DNA from: G963674955 sp963674955
Lineage (GTDB): Bacteria > Desulfobacterota > Desulfovibrionia > Desulfovibrionales > Desulfovibrionaceae
Reading direction: 5' to 3'
DNA length: 64,000 bases
Assembly: GCA_963674955.2 (NCBI GenBank)
Contig: CAXXKR010000004.1
Span: forward strand, 1,550,001-1,614,000
In this document: piece after piece, positions 51,632-59,609 of the stretch
How the letters are laid out: the number at the start of each line of letters is the position of its first letter
How positions within the stretch are numbered: the first letter of the stretch is position 1
Notes under the pieces: model-generated
Databases searched by the model: none
Told to the model about the DNA's origin: nothing
What the model saw: only the letters and a program-made list of their open reading frames with translations
Made by a program: the position numbers and the translations under genes

Positions 51632-54600
51632 CTAGACCAGTTCCTCCACTGCCGCATCGATAACCGCCATCATGGAGTTGTCATGAAAGCCCTTGAGTAT
51701 TGTCGCGCTGTTGGGACAGACCGCCGCACAGGAACCGCAGCCCTGGCAAAGAATCTCGTCCACCACGATCATGTCGTTCTCGAAATCCGCGCGCCGAGCC
51801 CCGTAGGGGCAGGCCGTCACGCATATCTGGCACATTGAGCAAAGGCTGTGGCGCACCGAGGCCACCACGGTTTCGCGGGCGATCTTCTCGACGCTCAGTA
51901 TGCGCATGGCCCGCTGGGCCGCGGCCTTGGCCGAAACGATGGTCTCGCGCATGGAACCCGGAGAATGGGCCAGGCCGCACATGAAGATGCCCTGCTTGAG
52001 GAAGTCCACGGGTCGCCACTTGGACTCGGCCTCCTGGAAGAAGCCGTCCTTGTTGATCTCAACCCCGAATATTTCCACGAGGTCTTCCACGTCGTTGGGT
52101 TCGATGCCGTTGGACAGCACCAGCAGGTCGGGCTTGATCAGGATGTCCCTGTCCAGGATGTGATCCCGGGCGGTGATCATTGGCTGATGGTCCTTGCTGA
52201 ACTCCACCTTGGGCTTCTGGTCCTTGTCGTAGCGGATGAAGATGACTCCGGCCTTGCGGGCCTTGGTATAGAATTCCTCCATGAAACCATAGCTCATCAT
52301 GTCGCGGTAGAAGACATAGATGGCCACGCCCGGATTCTTTTCCTTGAGAAAAAGAGCATTCTTCAGGGCCGAGGCGCAACAGACCCGGCTGCAATAGTTG
52401 CGCGGCTCCTCCCTGGAGCCCACGCACTGAATCATGGCCACGCTCTTGAGTTGGCTCACATCCATGGCACCCGTGGCCATCTGCCCTTCCAGCTCCAGTT
52501 GGGTGAGCACTGTCTTGTGAACCTTGTATCCATAGGTATAGTTCTTCGCCTCGTGGCCGCCCGTGGCCAGGATGGTCACACCGTGTTCCAGGGTGAATGC
52601 GCCCTCGTCGCTGGCTATGGCCGTGCGGAAACGCCCGGCGTTGCCCCTGGAAAGAACCACGCGGGAATCCTTGAGAACCTTGATGCGCGGATTCTTCTCC
52701 ACCTGCTCCACAAGATCTTCCATGAACCTCTGGGGCTCGCCCCCTTCAAGGGTGTAGTGCAGCCTCATGGCCGTCCCGCCCAATTGCTCAGACTCCTCCA
52801 CCAGGCAGACCTCGTGGCCCTGATCGGCTATGGCCAATGATGCGGTCATTCCGGCCAGGCCGCCGCCTACCACAAGGGCGCTGCGGGCCACGTCCACCAT
52901 CACCGACGGAGGAACCGGATCCACCCCCTGAAGCCGGGCCACGGCTCCAGCCAGATTGCTGTATATCTCCCTGGCCACCACATCGGGGTTTTCGTTCCCG
53001 CCGGGGTAGGTGGGGGTGTAGATGTCCACCACGTCCATGAGGGCCGGGTTGAGATTCAAGGTCCTGCCCAGTTCGCGCAGCTTGGGCACATATGCGTAGG
53101 GCATGCAGGCCCCGAGAAGAATCCTGTTTGGCTTGAGTTCCCTGGCCAGTTCTTCCACTTCCAGCCAGCCTTCCCTGGTGCAGACGCTCTTGACCGGTGC
53201 CGCCTTGCAGACCGAATGTATCCTGGAAAGCTTTTCAGTAAGGCCTTCAAGATCGATGCTCTCCTCAAGGGTCGGGCAGGATGCGCAGAGGGCCACCAGA
53301 GTCTTGGGGGCCTCCCTGGACACGTCCGGATATTCGGGTTCCGGCTCGGCCTCTTCGCCCGTGAGCACGTCGTAGACCTTGATCATCCGGGCCGCGCCCT
53401 GGGCCGCCGCACTGGACTGGGTCACGGACTCGGCTATGTCCTTGGGGCTTCCGAAGGCCCCGGCCGCGAACACGCCCAGACGGCTGGTGCGCGTGGGCCG
53501 GAATTCCTCGGTCCTGCCGAATCCCCACCTGTTGGTCTCGATCCCGGCAACCTCCATGAGCTTGTCCGAACTGTCGGGCGGCTTGACCCCCGTGGCCAGG
53601 ACCACCATGTCGAAGACTTCCTCGTGCTGCTCCCCGTCCTCGCCGAAATAGCCGACGATGACATCGCCGTTCTCCTTGGCCGGCACTATGGAATGCGGCC
53701 TGCATCTGACGAAACGGACCCCGTTCTCTTCCTCGGCCTGGTCGCGGTAGCGCTGGAAATTCTTTCCGTGGGTGCGCATGTCCATGTAGAAGATGGTCGC
53801 GTCCGCCTTGCCCTTGGTCAGCTTCTTGGCCAGCAGGGCCTCCTTGATGCTGAACATGCAGCAAATGGAGGAACAGTATTCCCTGTTCTTGCGCACATCG
53901 CGGGAGCCGACGCATTGTATCCAGGCTATCTTGCGCGGCGGCTTCCCGTCACCCGGCCTTTGCAGCCTGCCCCGGCTCGGGCCGGTGCCGCTGCAGAGCC
54001 TCTCGAACTCCACTGCCGTGACCACGCCGGGGTGTGAGCCGTACATAAAGATGTCCGCCGCCCCCTGGGGATTGTCGTGGGGACTGTAGCAATCGAAGCC
54101 AGTGGCCATGACCACCGCTCCGACCTCCAACTCCACCTCGGTGTCGGACATGATGCGCATGTAGAGCTTGTCCAGCCAAGGGACCAGGGTCTTGGGAACC
54201 AGGGGCTTGAGGATGTAGTCCCTCGCTCCCTGGGCCAGAAGCTCCCTGGCCTTTTCTTCCTGTTCCGCCGTGGCCATGAGGATTATGTCCAGATCGGGCC
54301 TGAGCTCCCTGGCCCGCAGGAGAACCCTTTCGGGGTCCATGTCCTCCATGCTCAGATCGAGAAGCAGGAGCTTGAACTTGTCGTCCTCGGCCAGCTTGTC
54401 CACGGCCTCGTTTCCGCTTCTCACTGCCTGGATTGGAAAATTCTGGGCTTCCAGCCAGTCGGCCAGGAACTGGTCCGTCTGATCGTCGGGATCGGCCACC
54501 AGGATGTGAAAATCCTTGCGCTCATCGAACTTGAAGTCGATGGCCTTGGTCGGACAGGCCTCATAGCATTGCCAGCACCTCTGGCAGTTCTCCAGGTCCA

Positions 54601-55075
54601 CCACGTAATGGTTGGGAATGGCGTGGGGAACCGGAAGGTAGATGGCCGAACGCTTGTTCAGGCCGGCGTTGAATTCGTTGGAGACCTCCACTGGGCAAAC
54701 CTCGGCGCATATCCCGCAACTCACGCACTTGACCGGGTCCACCAGGGTGGACTTGCGGCTCAGGGTGACGAAGAACTTGCCGGGATCGCCCTCCAGAACG
54801 GTCATCTCCGTTGAAAGCATGATGTCTATGTTCTCATGGAACAGGCCCTTGCGCAGGCAAAACTGGCTGGACGCGTCCCTGGACATGAGCGGAAGCATCT
54901 TGCACATGCCGCAGTTGTCGCTTGGAAACTGATGGTCCAACTGGGTAAGGATGCCGCCGTGGCTGGGCCTTTTGTCGATAAGGGCGACCTTCTGCCCGGT
55001 AAGGGCCAGGTCAAGGGCCGCGCGTATGCCGCCTATGCCCGCTCCGACGACCAGCGCCCCGTAGTTCTTTCTCAT
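51632..55075 (-). CDS. hdrA: giant HdrA fusion with two flavin modules and a receiver domain
   Basis: A 1147-residue protein. Residues 1-185: an FAD loop VGAGIGGIRA, a Cys site NCGMCKM at 54-60, and two ferredoxin motifs (CVSCGICAEVCP at 117-128, CQRCWQCYEACP). Residues about 190-309: a CheY-like receiver with Asp197/198, Asp240, Thr269 and Lys290 at the usual spacing. Residues about 310-560 finish the first flavin domain. Residues about 590-720 repeat the N-terminal domain of HdrA, and a second FAD module begins VVGGGLAGMTASLA. The C terminus has two more ferredoxin motifs (CSMCQICVTACP, CQGCGSCAAVCP). HdrA is the flavin bifurcation site in methanogens. GGGAGG precedes ATG 55075. The frame is unbroken, so the fusion is real. 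Confidence 0.93.
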   Translation of the reverse strand: MRKNYGALVVGAGIGGIRAALDLALTGQKVALIDKRPSHGGILTQLDHQFPSDNCGMCKMLPLMSRDASSQFCLRKGLFHENIDIMLSTEMTVLEGDPGKFFVTLSRKSTLVDPVKCVSCGICAEVCPVEVSNEFNAGLNKRSAIYLPVPHAIPNHYVVDLENCQRCWQCYEACPTKAIDFKFDERKDFHILVADPDDQTDQFLADWLEAQNFPIQAVRSGNEAVDKLAEDDKFKLLLLDLSMEDMDPERVLLRARELRPDLDIILMATAEQEEKARELLAQGARDYILKPLVPKTLVPWLDKLYMRIMSDTEVELEVGAVVMATGFDCYSPHDNPQGAADIFMYGSHPGVVTAVEFERLCSGTGPSRGRLQRPGDGKPPRKIAWIQCVGSRDVRKNREYCSSICCMFSIKEALLAKKLTKGKADATIFYMDMRTHGKNFQRYRDQAEEENGVRFVRCRPHSIVPAKENGDVIVGYFGEDGEQHEEVFDMVVLATGVKPPDSSDKLMEVAGIETNRWGFGRTEEFRPTRTSRLGVFAAGAFGSPKDIAESVTQSSAAAQGAARMIKVYDVLTGEEAEPEPEYPDVSREAPKTLVALCASCPTLEESIDLEGLTEKLSRIHSVCKAAPVKSVCTREGWLEVEELARELKPNRILLGACMPYAYVPKLRELGRTLNLNPALMDVVDIYTPTYPGGNENPDVVAREIYSNLAGAVARLQGVDPVPPSVMVDVARSALVVGGGLAGMTASLAIADQGHEVCLVEESEQLGGTAMRLHYTLEGGEPQRFMEDLVEQVEKNPRIKVLKDSRVVLSRGNAGRFRTAIASDEGAFTLEHGVTILATGGHEAKNYTYGYKVHKTVLTQLELEGQMATGAMDVSQLKSVAMIQCVGSREEPRNYCSRVCCASALKNALFLKEKNPGVAIYVFYRDMMSYGFMEEFYTKARKAGVIFIRYDKDQKPKVEFSKDHQPMITARDHILDRDILIKPDLLVLSNGIEPNDVEDLVEIFGVEINKDGFFQEAESKWRPVDFLKQGIFMCGLAHSPGSMRETIVSAKAAAQRAMRILSVEKIARETVVASVRHSLCSMCQICVTACPYGARRADFENDMIVVDEILCQGCGSCAAVCPNSATILKGFHDNSMMAVIDAAVEELV

Positions 55076-55121
55076 TTTAGTCCTCCCGATTCCTTTTCAA
55101 TCGACATTCCTGCCAGTGGGC

Positions 55122-56258
55122 CTAGTCCGTTCCAGCCGTGACTTCGGGGAATTCCTTCTCCTTGAACACGGAAAGGGGCGGCGGATCGTTGGAGTTGATG
55201 CCGGGACTGTAATCGAACGCGGCCTGGGTCCTGGCGGCCACGGTCCTGAACAGCTCCATGACCGGAATATCGTTGGGGCAGGCGTTGGAACACTGTCCGC
55301 AGCCGACGCAGGCCGTGCTCATGTGCGCAAGTCTGGTCAGGTGGTAGAAGACCGTGTCCGTGGGCATCTTGAGCATGCCCTTCTGCTTGGCCCAGTTCAG
55401 ATACTGCCAGGGCTTGTGCTCGAACACGTCCGTGGTGAACACGCACTCCTTGCAATAGCAGACAGGGCAGGCCACCCTGCAATTGTAGCAGTTGATGCAG
55501 CCCGAAAGGTAATTGACCAGATCATTGAGGGAACCCGTAACCTTGTCGGTCTCCTCGAACATCTTGTCCCTGAATTCGGTGCGCGCCGCCACCAGGGCTT
55601 CAAGGGCCTTCTCGTTGGCGCCCATGTCCCCGGCGTCGGGCAGCCCCAGCCCGTTGAGCAAGGCCTCGCCGCGCGCGGTGTTGGCCCGCACCGGCAGATA
55701 GGAACCGAGATCGGCCCCGGCCAATCCGATGACCAGATCGGCGCTCGCGGCCGAGGGGAACTCACAGGCCTTGCAGGCCTTGGCCACGTCCTGGCCCTCT
55801 CCGGCCCCGTCGTAGCTGGACAAAAAGTCACGGGTTGCGACCATCGGCTCCCTGTCCCCCAGGAAATCGCCATAGTCCGTGTTCCCGAAAGCGCCCATGC
55901 AATCGGCCGAGATGAGCAGAACCTCGTCCGCGCTGGCCTGATTGAGCTTGACCAGCTCGATGAAAGCCCTGATCTCGCAGGACCTGAGCACCGCCGCAAT
56001 CTTTGTTCCGGCCTGGCCGTGGGTCAGTCTGGCCAGCATGCGGCCCGAATTCATGGGGTAGGCCGGAGCCAGGGGATCGGCCATGTCCAGTTGGTCGGAG
56101 TCGGTGACCAGTGTGGGCATGGGCGTGCCGCCCGAAGGCAGATGCACGGGAGCGAGCACCGCTCCTATAGAGTCTTCCGCCAAAATCATCTTCAGAAAAT
56201 CCTGAATCGCGGAAACCGGGTTGCCGTCCCTGATTTCAATTTTCGCCGTGGTTGCCAT
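55122..56258 (-). CDS. FrhB/FdhB-like Fe-S flavoprotein subunit
   Basis: A 378-residue protein resembling the beta subunits of F420-dependent hydrogenase or formate dehydrogenase and related electron-input modules. The N-terminal 200 residues carry conserved ALRSCEIRAF-type sequence (here VLRSCEIRAF) near residue 101. The C-terminal part has a dense Cys cluster SGCINCYNCRVACPVCYC near residue 255 and CVGCGQCSNACP near residue 318. It lies between mvhD and the HdrA fusion, so it probably feeds electrons into or out of the complex. Its donor (NAD(P)H, formate dehydrogenase or other) cannot be told. Confidence 0.83.
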   Translation of the reverse strand: MATTAKIEIRDGNPVSAIQDFLKMILAEDSIGAVLAPVHLPSGGTPMPTLVTDSDQLDMADPLAPAYPMNSGRMLARLTHGQAGTKIAAVLRSCEIRAFIELVKLNQASADEVLLISADCMGAFGNTDYGDFLGDREPMVATRDFLSSYDGAGEGQDVAKACKACEFPSAASADLVIGLAGADLGSYLPVRANTARGEALLNGLGLPDAGDMGANEKALEALVAARTEFRDKMFEETDKVTGSLNDLVNYLSGCINCYNCRVACPVCYCKECVFTTDVFEHKPWQYLNWAKQKGMLKMPTDTVFYHLTRLAHMSTACVGCGQCSNACPNDIPVMELFRTVAARTQAAFDYSPGINSNDPPPLSVFKEKEFPEVTAGTD

Positions 56259-56291
56259 TTCTGTTCCTCCTGGCCGTTCTGTGTCCGGCGG

Positions 56292-56771
56292 CTATACGAC
56301 CTTCATGCCCTTGGTTTCGATGGGACCGAGTTCCTTTATGTCCGCAACCATTTCATTCACGGTTTCGGCGAACTCGTTGCCTTCGCTGGCGCCGACCCAG
56401 GTCAGCTTGACCCTGCGCTCGTCTATGCCGAAACGGGTCAGTATTTCCTTGAGCAGCTTCACCCGCCGCCGGGCCTTGTAGTTTCCGTTTATGTAGTGGC
56501 AGTCGCCGGGATGGCAGCCGCTGACCAACACGGCGTCCGCGCCGCTCAAAAGGGCCTTGATCACATACTTGGGGTCCACCATGCCGGTGCACATCATCCT
56601 GATCAGCCGGACGTTGGGTACCTGAAGCATGCGCGATGTCCCGGCAAGGTCCGCTGCGGTGTATGTGCACCAGTTGCAGACAAAGGCCACGATGGTCGGC
56701 TCGAACCCCTGATCCGCACTTGCCGCGGGAGAGCTTTCAACGGCCTCTTTTTCAATGACTTGGCTATCCAT
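56292..56771 (-). CDS. mvhD: MvhD-like iron-sulfur electron-transfer subunit
   Basis: A 159-residue protein of the MvhD family. Cysteines for a [2Fe-2S] cluster are in AFVCNWCTY, IRMMCTG and VSGCHPGDCHY. In methanogens MvhD links the hydrogenase or formate dehydrogenase to HdrA. A 25-residue acidic N-terminal extension precedes the domain. It lies 42 bases after hdrA and 33 bases before the FrhB/FdhB-like gene, with GAGGAAG before its ATG. No hydrogenase subunits are encoded in the window, so another electron donor is expected. Confidence 0.93.
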   Translation of the reverse strand: MDSQVIEKEAVESSPAASADQGFEPTIVAFVCNWCTYTAADLAGTSRMLQVPNVRLIRMMCTGMVDPKYVIKALLSGADAVLVSGCHPGDCHYINGNYKARRRVKLLKEILTRFGIDERRVKLTWVGASEGNEFAETVNEMVADIKELGPIETKGMKVV

Positions 56772-56813
56772 GACTTCCTCCGAATTTTCCCGTTTTACAG
56801 GCGTTCCATACCG

Positions 56814-58862
56814 CTAGGCGGTCGCCTCTTCCCTCTTTTCTTCAACCTTGGCCGCTGGTTCCTGGTCGTCGACCATGACGGGCGGCGGTTCCGGTATGGG
56901 AGCCAGAAGCCCTTCCAGCTCGGCGAATATCTGCTTTTCGTTGAAGTGCTTGATCTGGGCCGCGCCGCTGGGACAGTAGCCCGCACAGCTGCCGCAACCC
57001 TTGCACATGGCCTCGTTGACCACGGCCACGTTCCTGTGTTCGTCGAACTCGATGGCCGAGTAGGCGCAAAGCCCCACGCAAACCTTGCAGCCCACGCAGA
57101 TGTCCGGATTGATCCAGGACGTGGTCGGAGAGATGCCCACCGTGCCCTTGGCCGCCAGGGCCAGGGCCTGGGCCGCGCCGCCTGAGGCATGGGCCACCGA
57201 GTCGGGAATGTCCTTGGGGCCCTGACAGCTTCCGGCCAGAAATACCCCATCGGTGGCCGTGGTGCAGGGACCGAGCTTGGGATGCTCTTCCAGGAAGAAC
57301 CCGTCCTGGCTCAGGCTGATGCCGAAGACCCGCGCCACTTCCGAAGCGTCCTTGCGCGCCTCCATGGCGGTGCAGAGAATGACCATGTCCACCGGGACGC
57401 GCAACCGCCTTCCGGACAGGGTGTCCTCGGCTATTACTATGAGCTTGCCCTCTTCCTCAGGGGTCTGGGCCTGGTCGGTGATTTCGCCGGGACGGCCCCT
57501 GATGAATGTCACGCCTTCCTTCTGGACCCGCTCGTAGAATTCCTCGTAGCCCTTTCCGAAGCAGCGCATGTCTATGTAAAAATTGTAGACCTGCACGGCG
57601 TGGCCCACCTTGTCCTTGATCAGGTGGTCGTACTTGAGGGCGTACATGCAGCAGGTGCGCGAACAATACTGGTGGTAGTTCTCGTCGCGGCTGCCCACGC
57701 AATGGACAATGGCCACGCTTTCCGGCGGCGACCCGTCCTTGAGCTGAATCTTGCCGCCCGTGGGGCCCACCGCGTTGTTCAAACGCTCGAACTGCAGGGC
57801 CGTGTAGACGTTGTCGTAACGCCCGAAACCGTATTGCCTGAGGGGCGTCGGGTCCATGCCGTCGTAGCCCGTGGCCAGGATGATGCTGCCCACCTCCAGG
57901 GTGATCTCGCTCGCGGTCTGGGTATAATCGATGGCTCCGGTGGGACAGAACTTCTCGCAGACCCCGCACTTGTCCTTGGTCATCTTCAGGCAGTGCTCGG
58001 CGTCGATGACCGGCGTATTGGGAACGCTCTGGGGCGAATTGCGGTAAATGGCCCGGCGGTAGCCGATGCCTTCCTCGAACTCGCTCAGGACCTTGGTCGG
58101 ACACTTTTCAAGACAGGTGCCGCAACCGGTGCAAATGTCCATGTCCACATAGCGGGGATTGCGCCTGACCTTGACCTCGTAGTTGCCCACGAATCCGCTG
58201 ACATCCGTTACCTCGCTGTAGGTCAGGAGGTTGATGTTCGGCTCCTGGGCCACGGCCACCATCTTGGGAGTGGAGATGCAGGCCGCGCAGTCCAGCGTGG
58301 GAAAGGTCTTGTCGAACTGGGCCATGTGGCCGCCGATGCTTGGGCTCTTTTCTATGAGATGGACCATGTGGCCGGACTTGGCCACGTCCAGGGCGGCCTG
58401 GATGCCGGCGATGCCCGCCCCGACCACCATGACGTCGGGCAGAACCCCGACTTCCCTGGAAAAAAGCTCGCCGTGGTTGTTGACCCTGTCCACTGCCGCG
58501 CTGACTATGTGCTTGGCCTTGAGAGTCGCCTCTTCCCTTTCCTCGGTGACCCAGGAGCAGTGCTCCCGGATACAGGTGTGCTGCATTAGATAGGGATTGA
58601 GTCCGGCCCTGGCGCAGGCCTTCTGAAAAGTCTTCTCGTGCAGCCGGGGAGAACAGGAGGCCACCACCACCCGGTTCAGGCCCATGTTCTTGATGTCGTC
58701 GATTATCAAATCCTGGCCCGGGTCCGAGCACATGAACTGATAGTCCCTTGAAACAACGACATTTTTCATCTTACCTGCGGCTTGGGCCACATCCACGCAA
58801 TCGACCTTGCCCGCGATGTTGGTGCCGCAATGGCAGACATAAACACCTATTCTATTGGCCAT
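56814..58862 (-). CDS. hdrA: heterodisulfide reductase subunit A
   Basis: A 682-residue soluble flavoprotein, full length for the family. Residues 1-135 form the N-terminal domain (VYVCHCGTNIAG). The FAD loop is VVGAGIAGIQAALDVA near residue 147. The CAACISTPKM motif near 195 has the cluster cysteine, at the position that is Sec in some methanogens but is Cys here. Two ferredoxin pairs follow: CTGCGTCLEKCP with CGVCEKFCP, and near the C terminus CVGCKVCVGLC with CKGCGSCAGYCP. It would bifurcate or confurcate electrons with MvhD and HdrBC. GGAGAAGGGAGG precedes its ATG. Confidence 0.95.
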   Translation of the reverse strand: MANRIGVYVCHCGTNIAGKVDCVDVAQAAGKMKNVVVSRDYQFMCSDPGQDLIIDDIKNMGLNRVVVASCSPRLHEKTFQKACARAGLNPYLMQHTCIREHCSWVTEEREEATLKAKHIVSAAVDRVNNHGELFSREVGVLPDVMVVGAGIAGIQAALDVAKSGHMVHLIEKSPSIGGHMAQFDKTFPTLDCAACISTPKMVAVAQEPNINLLTYSEVTDVSGFVGNYEVKVRRNPRYVDMDICTGCGTCLEKCPTKVLSEFEEGIGYRRAIYRNSPQSVPNTPVIDAEHCLKMTKDKCGVCEKFCPTGAIDYTQTASEITLEVGSIILATGYDGMDPTPLRQYGFGRYDNVYTALQFERLNNAVGPTGGKIQLKDGSPPESVAIVHCVGSRDENYHQYCSRTCCMYALKYDHLIKDKVGHAVQVYNFYIDMRCFGKGYEEFYERVQKEGVTFIRGRPGEITDQAQTPEEEGKLIVIAEDTLSGRRLRVPVDMVILCTAMEARKDASEVARVFGISLSQDGFFLEEHPKLGPCTTATDGVFLAGSCQGPKDIPDSVAHASGGAAQALALAAKGTVGISPTTSWINPDICVGCKVCVGLCAYSAIEFDEHRNVAVVNEAMCKGCGSCAGYCPSGAAQIKHFNEKQIFAELEGLLAPIPEPPPVMVDDQEPAAKVEEKREEATA

Positions 58863-58890
58863 CCTCCCTTCTCCTTGACTTTGGCGCGCA

Positions 58891-59154
58891 CTACTTGCCG
58901 CCGTTGTTCAGGGCCAGAGTCAATTCGCCCACCAGTCTTTTCAGCCTCTCGTTCTCGACCATCAAATCCGACGATCCCCTGGGCTTTGGACAGCCCCTGA
59001 AGACCAGGGGCGAGTTGCTCATGAAGTAATCCTTCCATTTGTAGTACTGTCCCGGCCGTATCATGTACTCCCTGCACAGCTCGGACACGGGTCTGCCGCC
59101 TATGCCCTCCAATACTATTCTGGCCTTTGTTTCCGCATCCCACTTTCTTCTCAT
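58891..59154 (-). CDS. IS3-type transposase OrfA-like HTH protein (87 aa)
   Basis: An 87-residue protein with the OrfA pattern: a basic start MRRKWDAETKARIVLE, a helix-turn-helix ending GQYYKWKDYF and a C-terminal leucine-rich coil ENERLKRLVGELTLAL. No OrfB and no terminal inverted repeats were seen nearby. It is 28 bases before hdrA on the same strand, making it the probable first gene of the operon. It may be an insertion remnant or a transposase-derived regulator of the hdr genes. Confidence 0.75.
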   Translation of the reverse strand: MRRKWDAETKARIVLEGIGGRPVSELCREYMIRPGQYYKWKDYFMSNSPLVFRGCPKPRGSSDLMVENERLKRLVGELTLALNNGGK

Positions 59155-59223
59155 CAACCCCTGCTCCCCGAATAAGCTGCGGACGGATTCTCTTAGCTCG
59201 GCAGCGGCTTAGCTAGTGAATTT

Positions 59224-59242
59224 GAGAATGAGTATTATTGAG
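59224..59242. promoter_or_regulatory. candidate Fur box upstream of hdr operon
   Basis: The 19 bases GAGAATGAGTATTATTGAG agree with the Fur consensus at 12 of 19 positions by my count. It is 70-88 bases from the first ORF of an operon with high iron demand. The match is imperfect. Confidence 0.3.
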
Positions 59243-59470
59243 CAATCCAATGAAAACCATCATGCCTTCCACCTTTCAATACGCTGCAAGCATTGCAAAA
59301 TCGCATTTCACCCCTGAAGCAATCGGTGCAGCGCCGTCTCGCGAAATAGTTCTTATGTTCTAATGAACAAGAAGCATGCCCAGGTTGCATAGTCTTTAAA
59401 TTTTCGCCCGTTATGTTGTGAAACGGCCACTGGAACACAGAAAAACAGCAGAAAAAATGCGAAAATTGTC

Positions 59471-59499
59471 TTGCAGCGCTGGAAACGTCTTGTTATACA
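59471..59499 (+). promoter_or_regulatory. candidate promoter of the sensor kinase operon
   Basis: TTGCAG (59471-59476), 17-base spacer, TATACA (59494-59499) preceded by an extended TG. The -35 is weak; the extended -10 compensates. The kinase start is about 110 bases downstream. Confidence 0.45.
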
Positions 59500-59609
59500 A
59501 GATATAAAATACAACCAGGCGGACAACTCAACAAAAAAAGCCATTTAAAGCAATATATTGGATCATGTCACGGTGGCTGCGGCCAAAAGCGCCGCAAGGA
59601 GAGACCGCC

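Larger units (their letters stand above)
59155..59609. other. divergent intergenic region (hdr operon / sensor kinase)
   Basis: 455 bases between the hdr operon and the kinase gene. It holds a direct repeat CTTAGCT (59192 and 59208, 16 bases apart), a Fur-box-like stretch (59224-59242) and, for the plus strand, an extended -10 promoter at 59471-59499. No convincing -35/-10 pair or sigma-54 site was found for the hdr operon itself. AT content is raised. Confidence 0.5.

Noticed and set aside
55116..57185. A 689-codon open frame on the plus strand
   Set aside because: It is antisense to the FrhB/FdhB-like, mvhD and hdrA genes, shows no family motifs and has the His/Gly/Arg-rich composition of a frame opposite GC-rich coding DNA.
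51632..58862. QmoAB instead of Hdr proteins
   Set aside because: MvhD, HdrB and HdrC genes are adjacent, no QmoC-like membrane subunit is present, and the sizes (682 and 1147 residues) do not fit QmoA.
58891..59154. A complete insertion sequence
   Set aside because: No OrfB, inverted repeats or target duplication were seen; only an OrfA-like frame is present.
59155..59609. A sigma-54 promoter for the hdr or kinase operon
   Set aside because: GG and GC pairs with the fixed -24/-12 spacing were not found on either strand.
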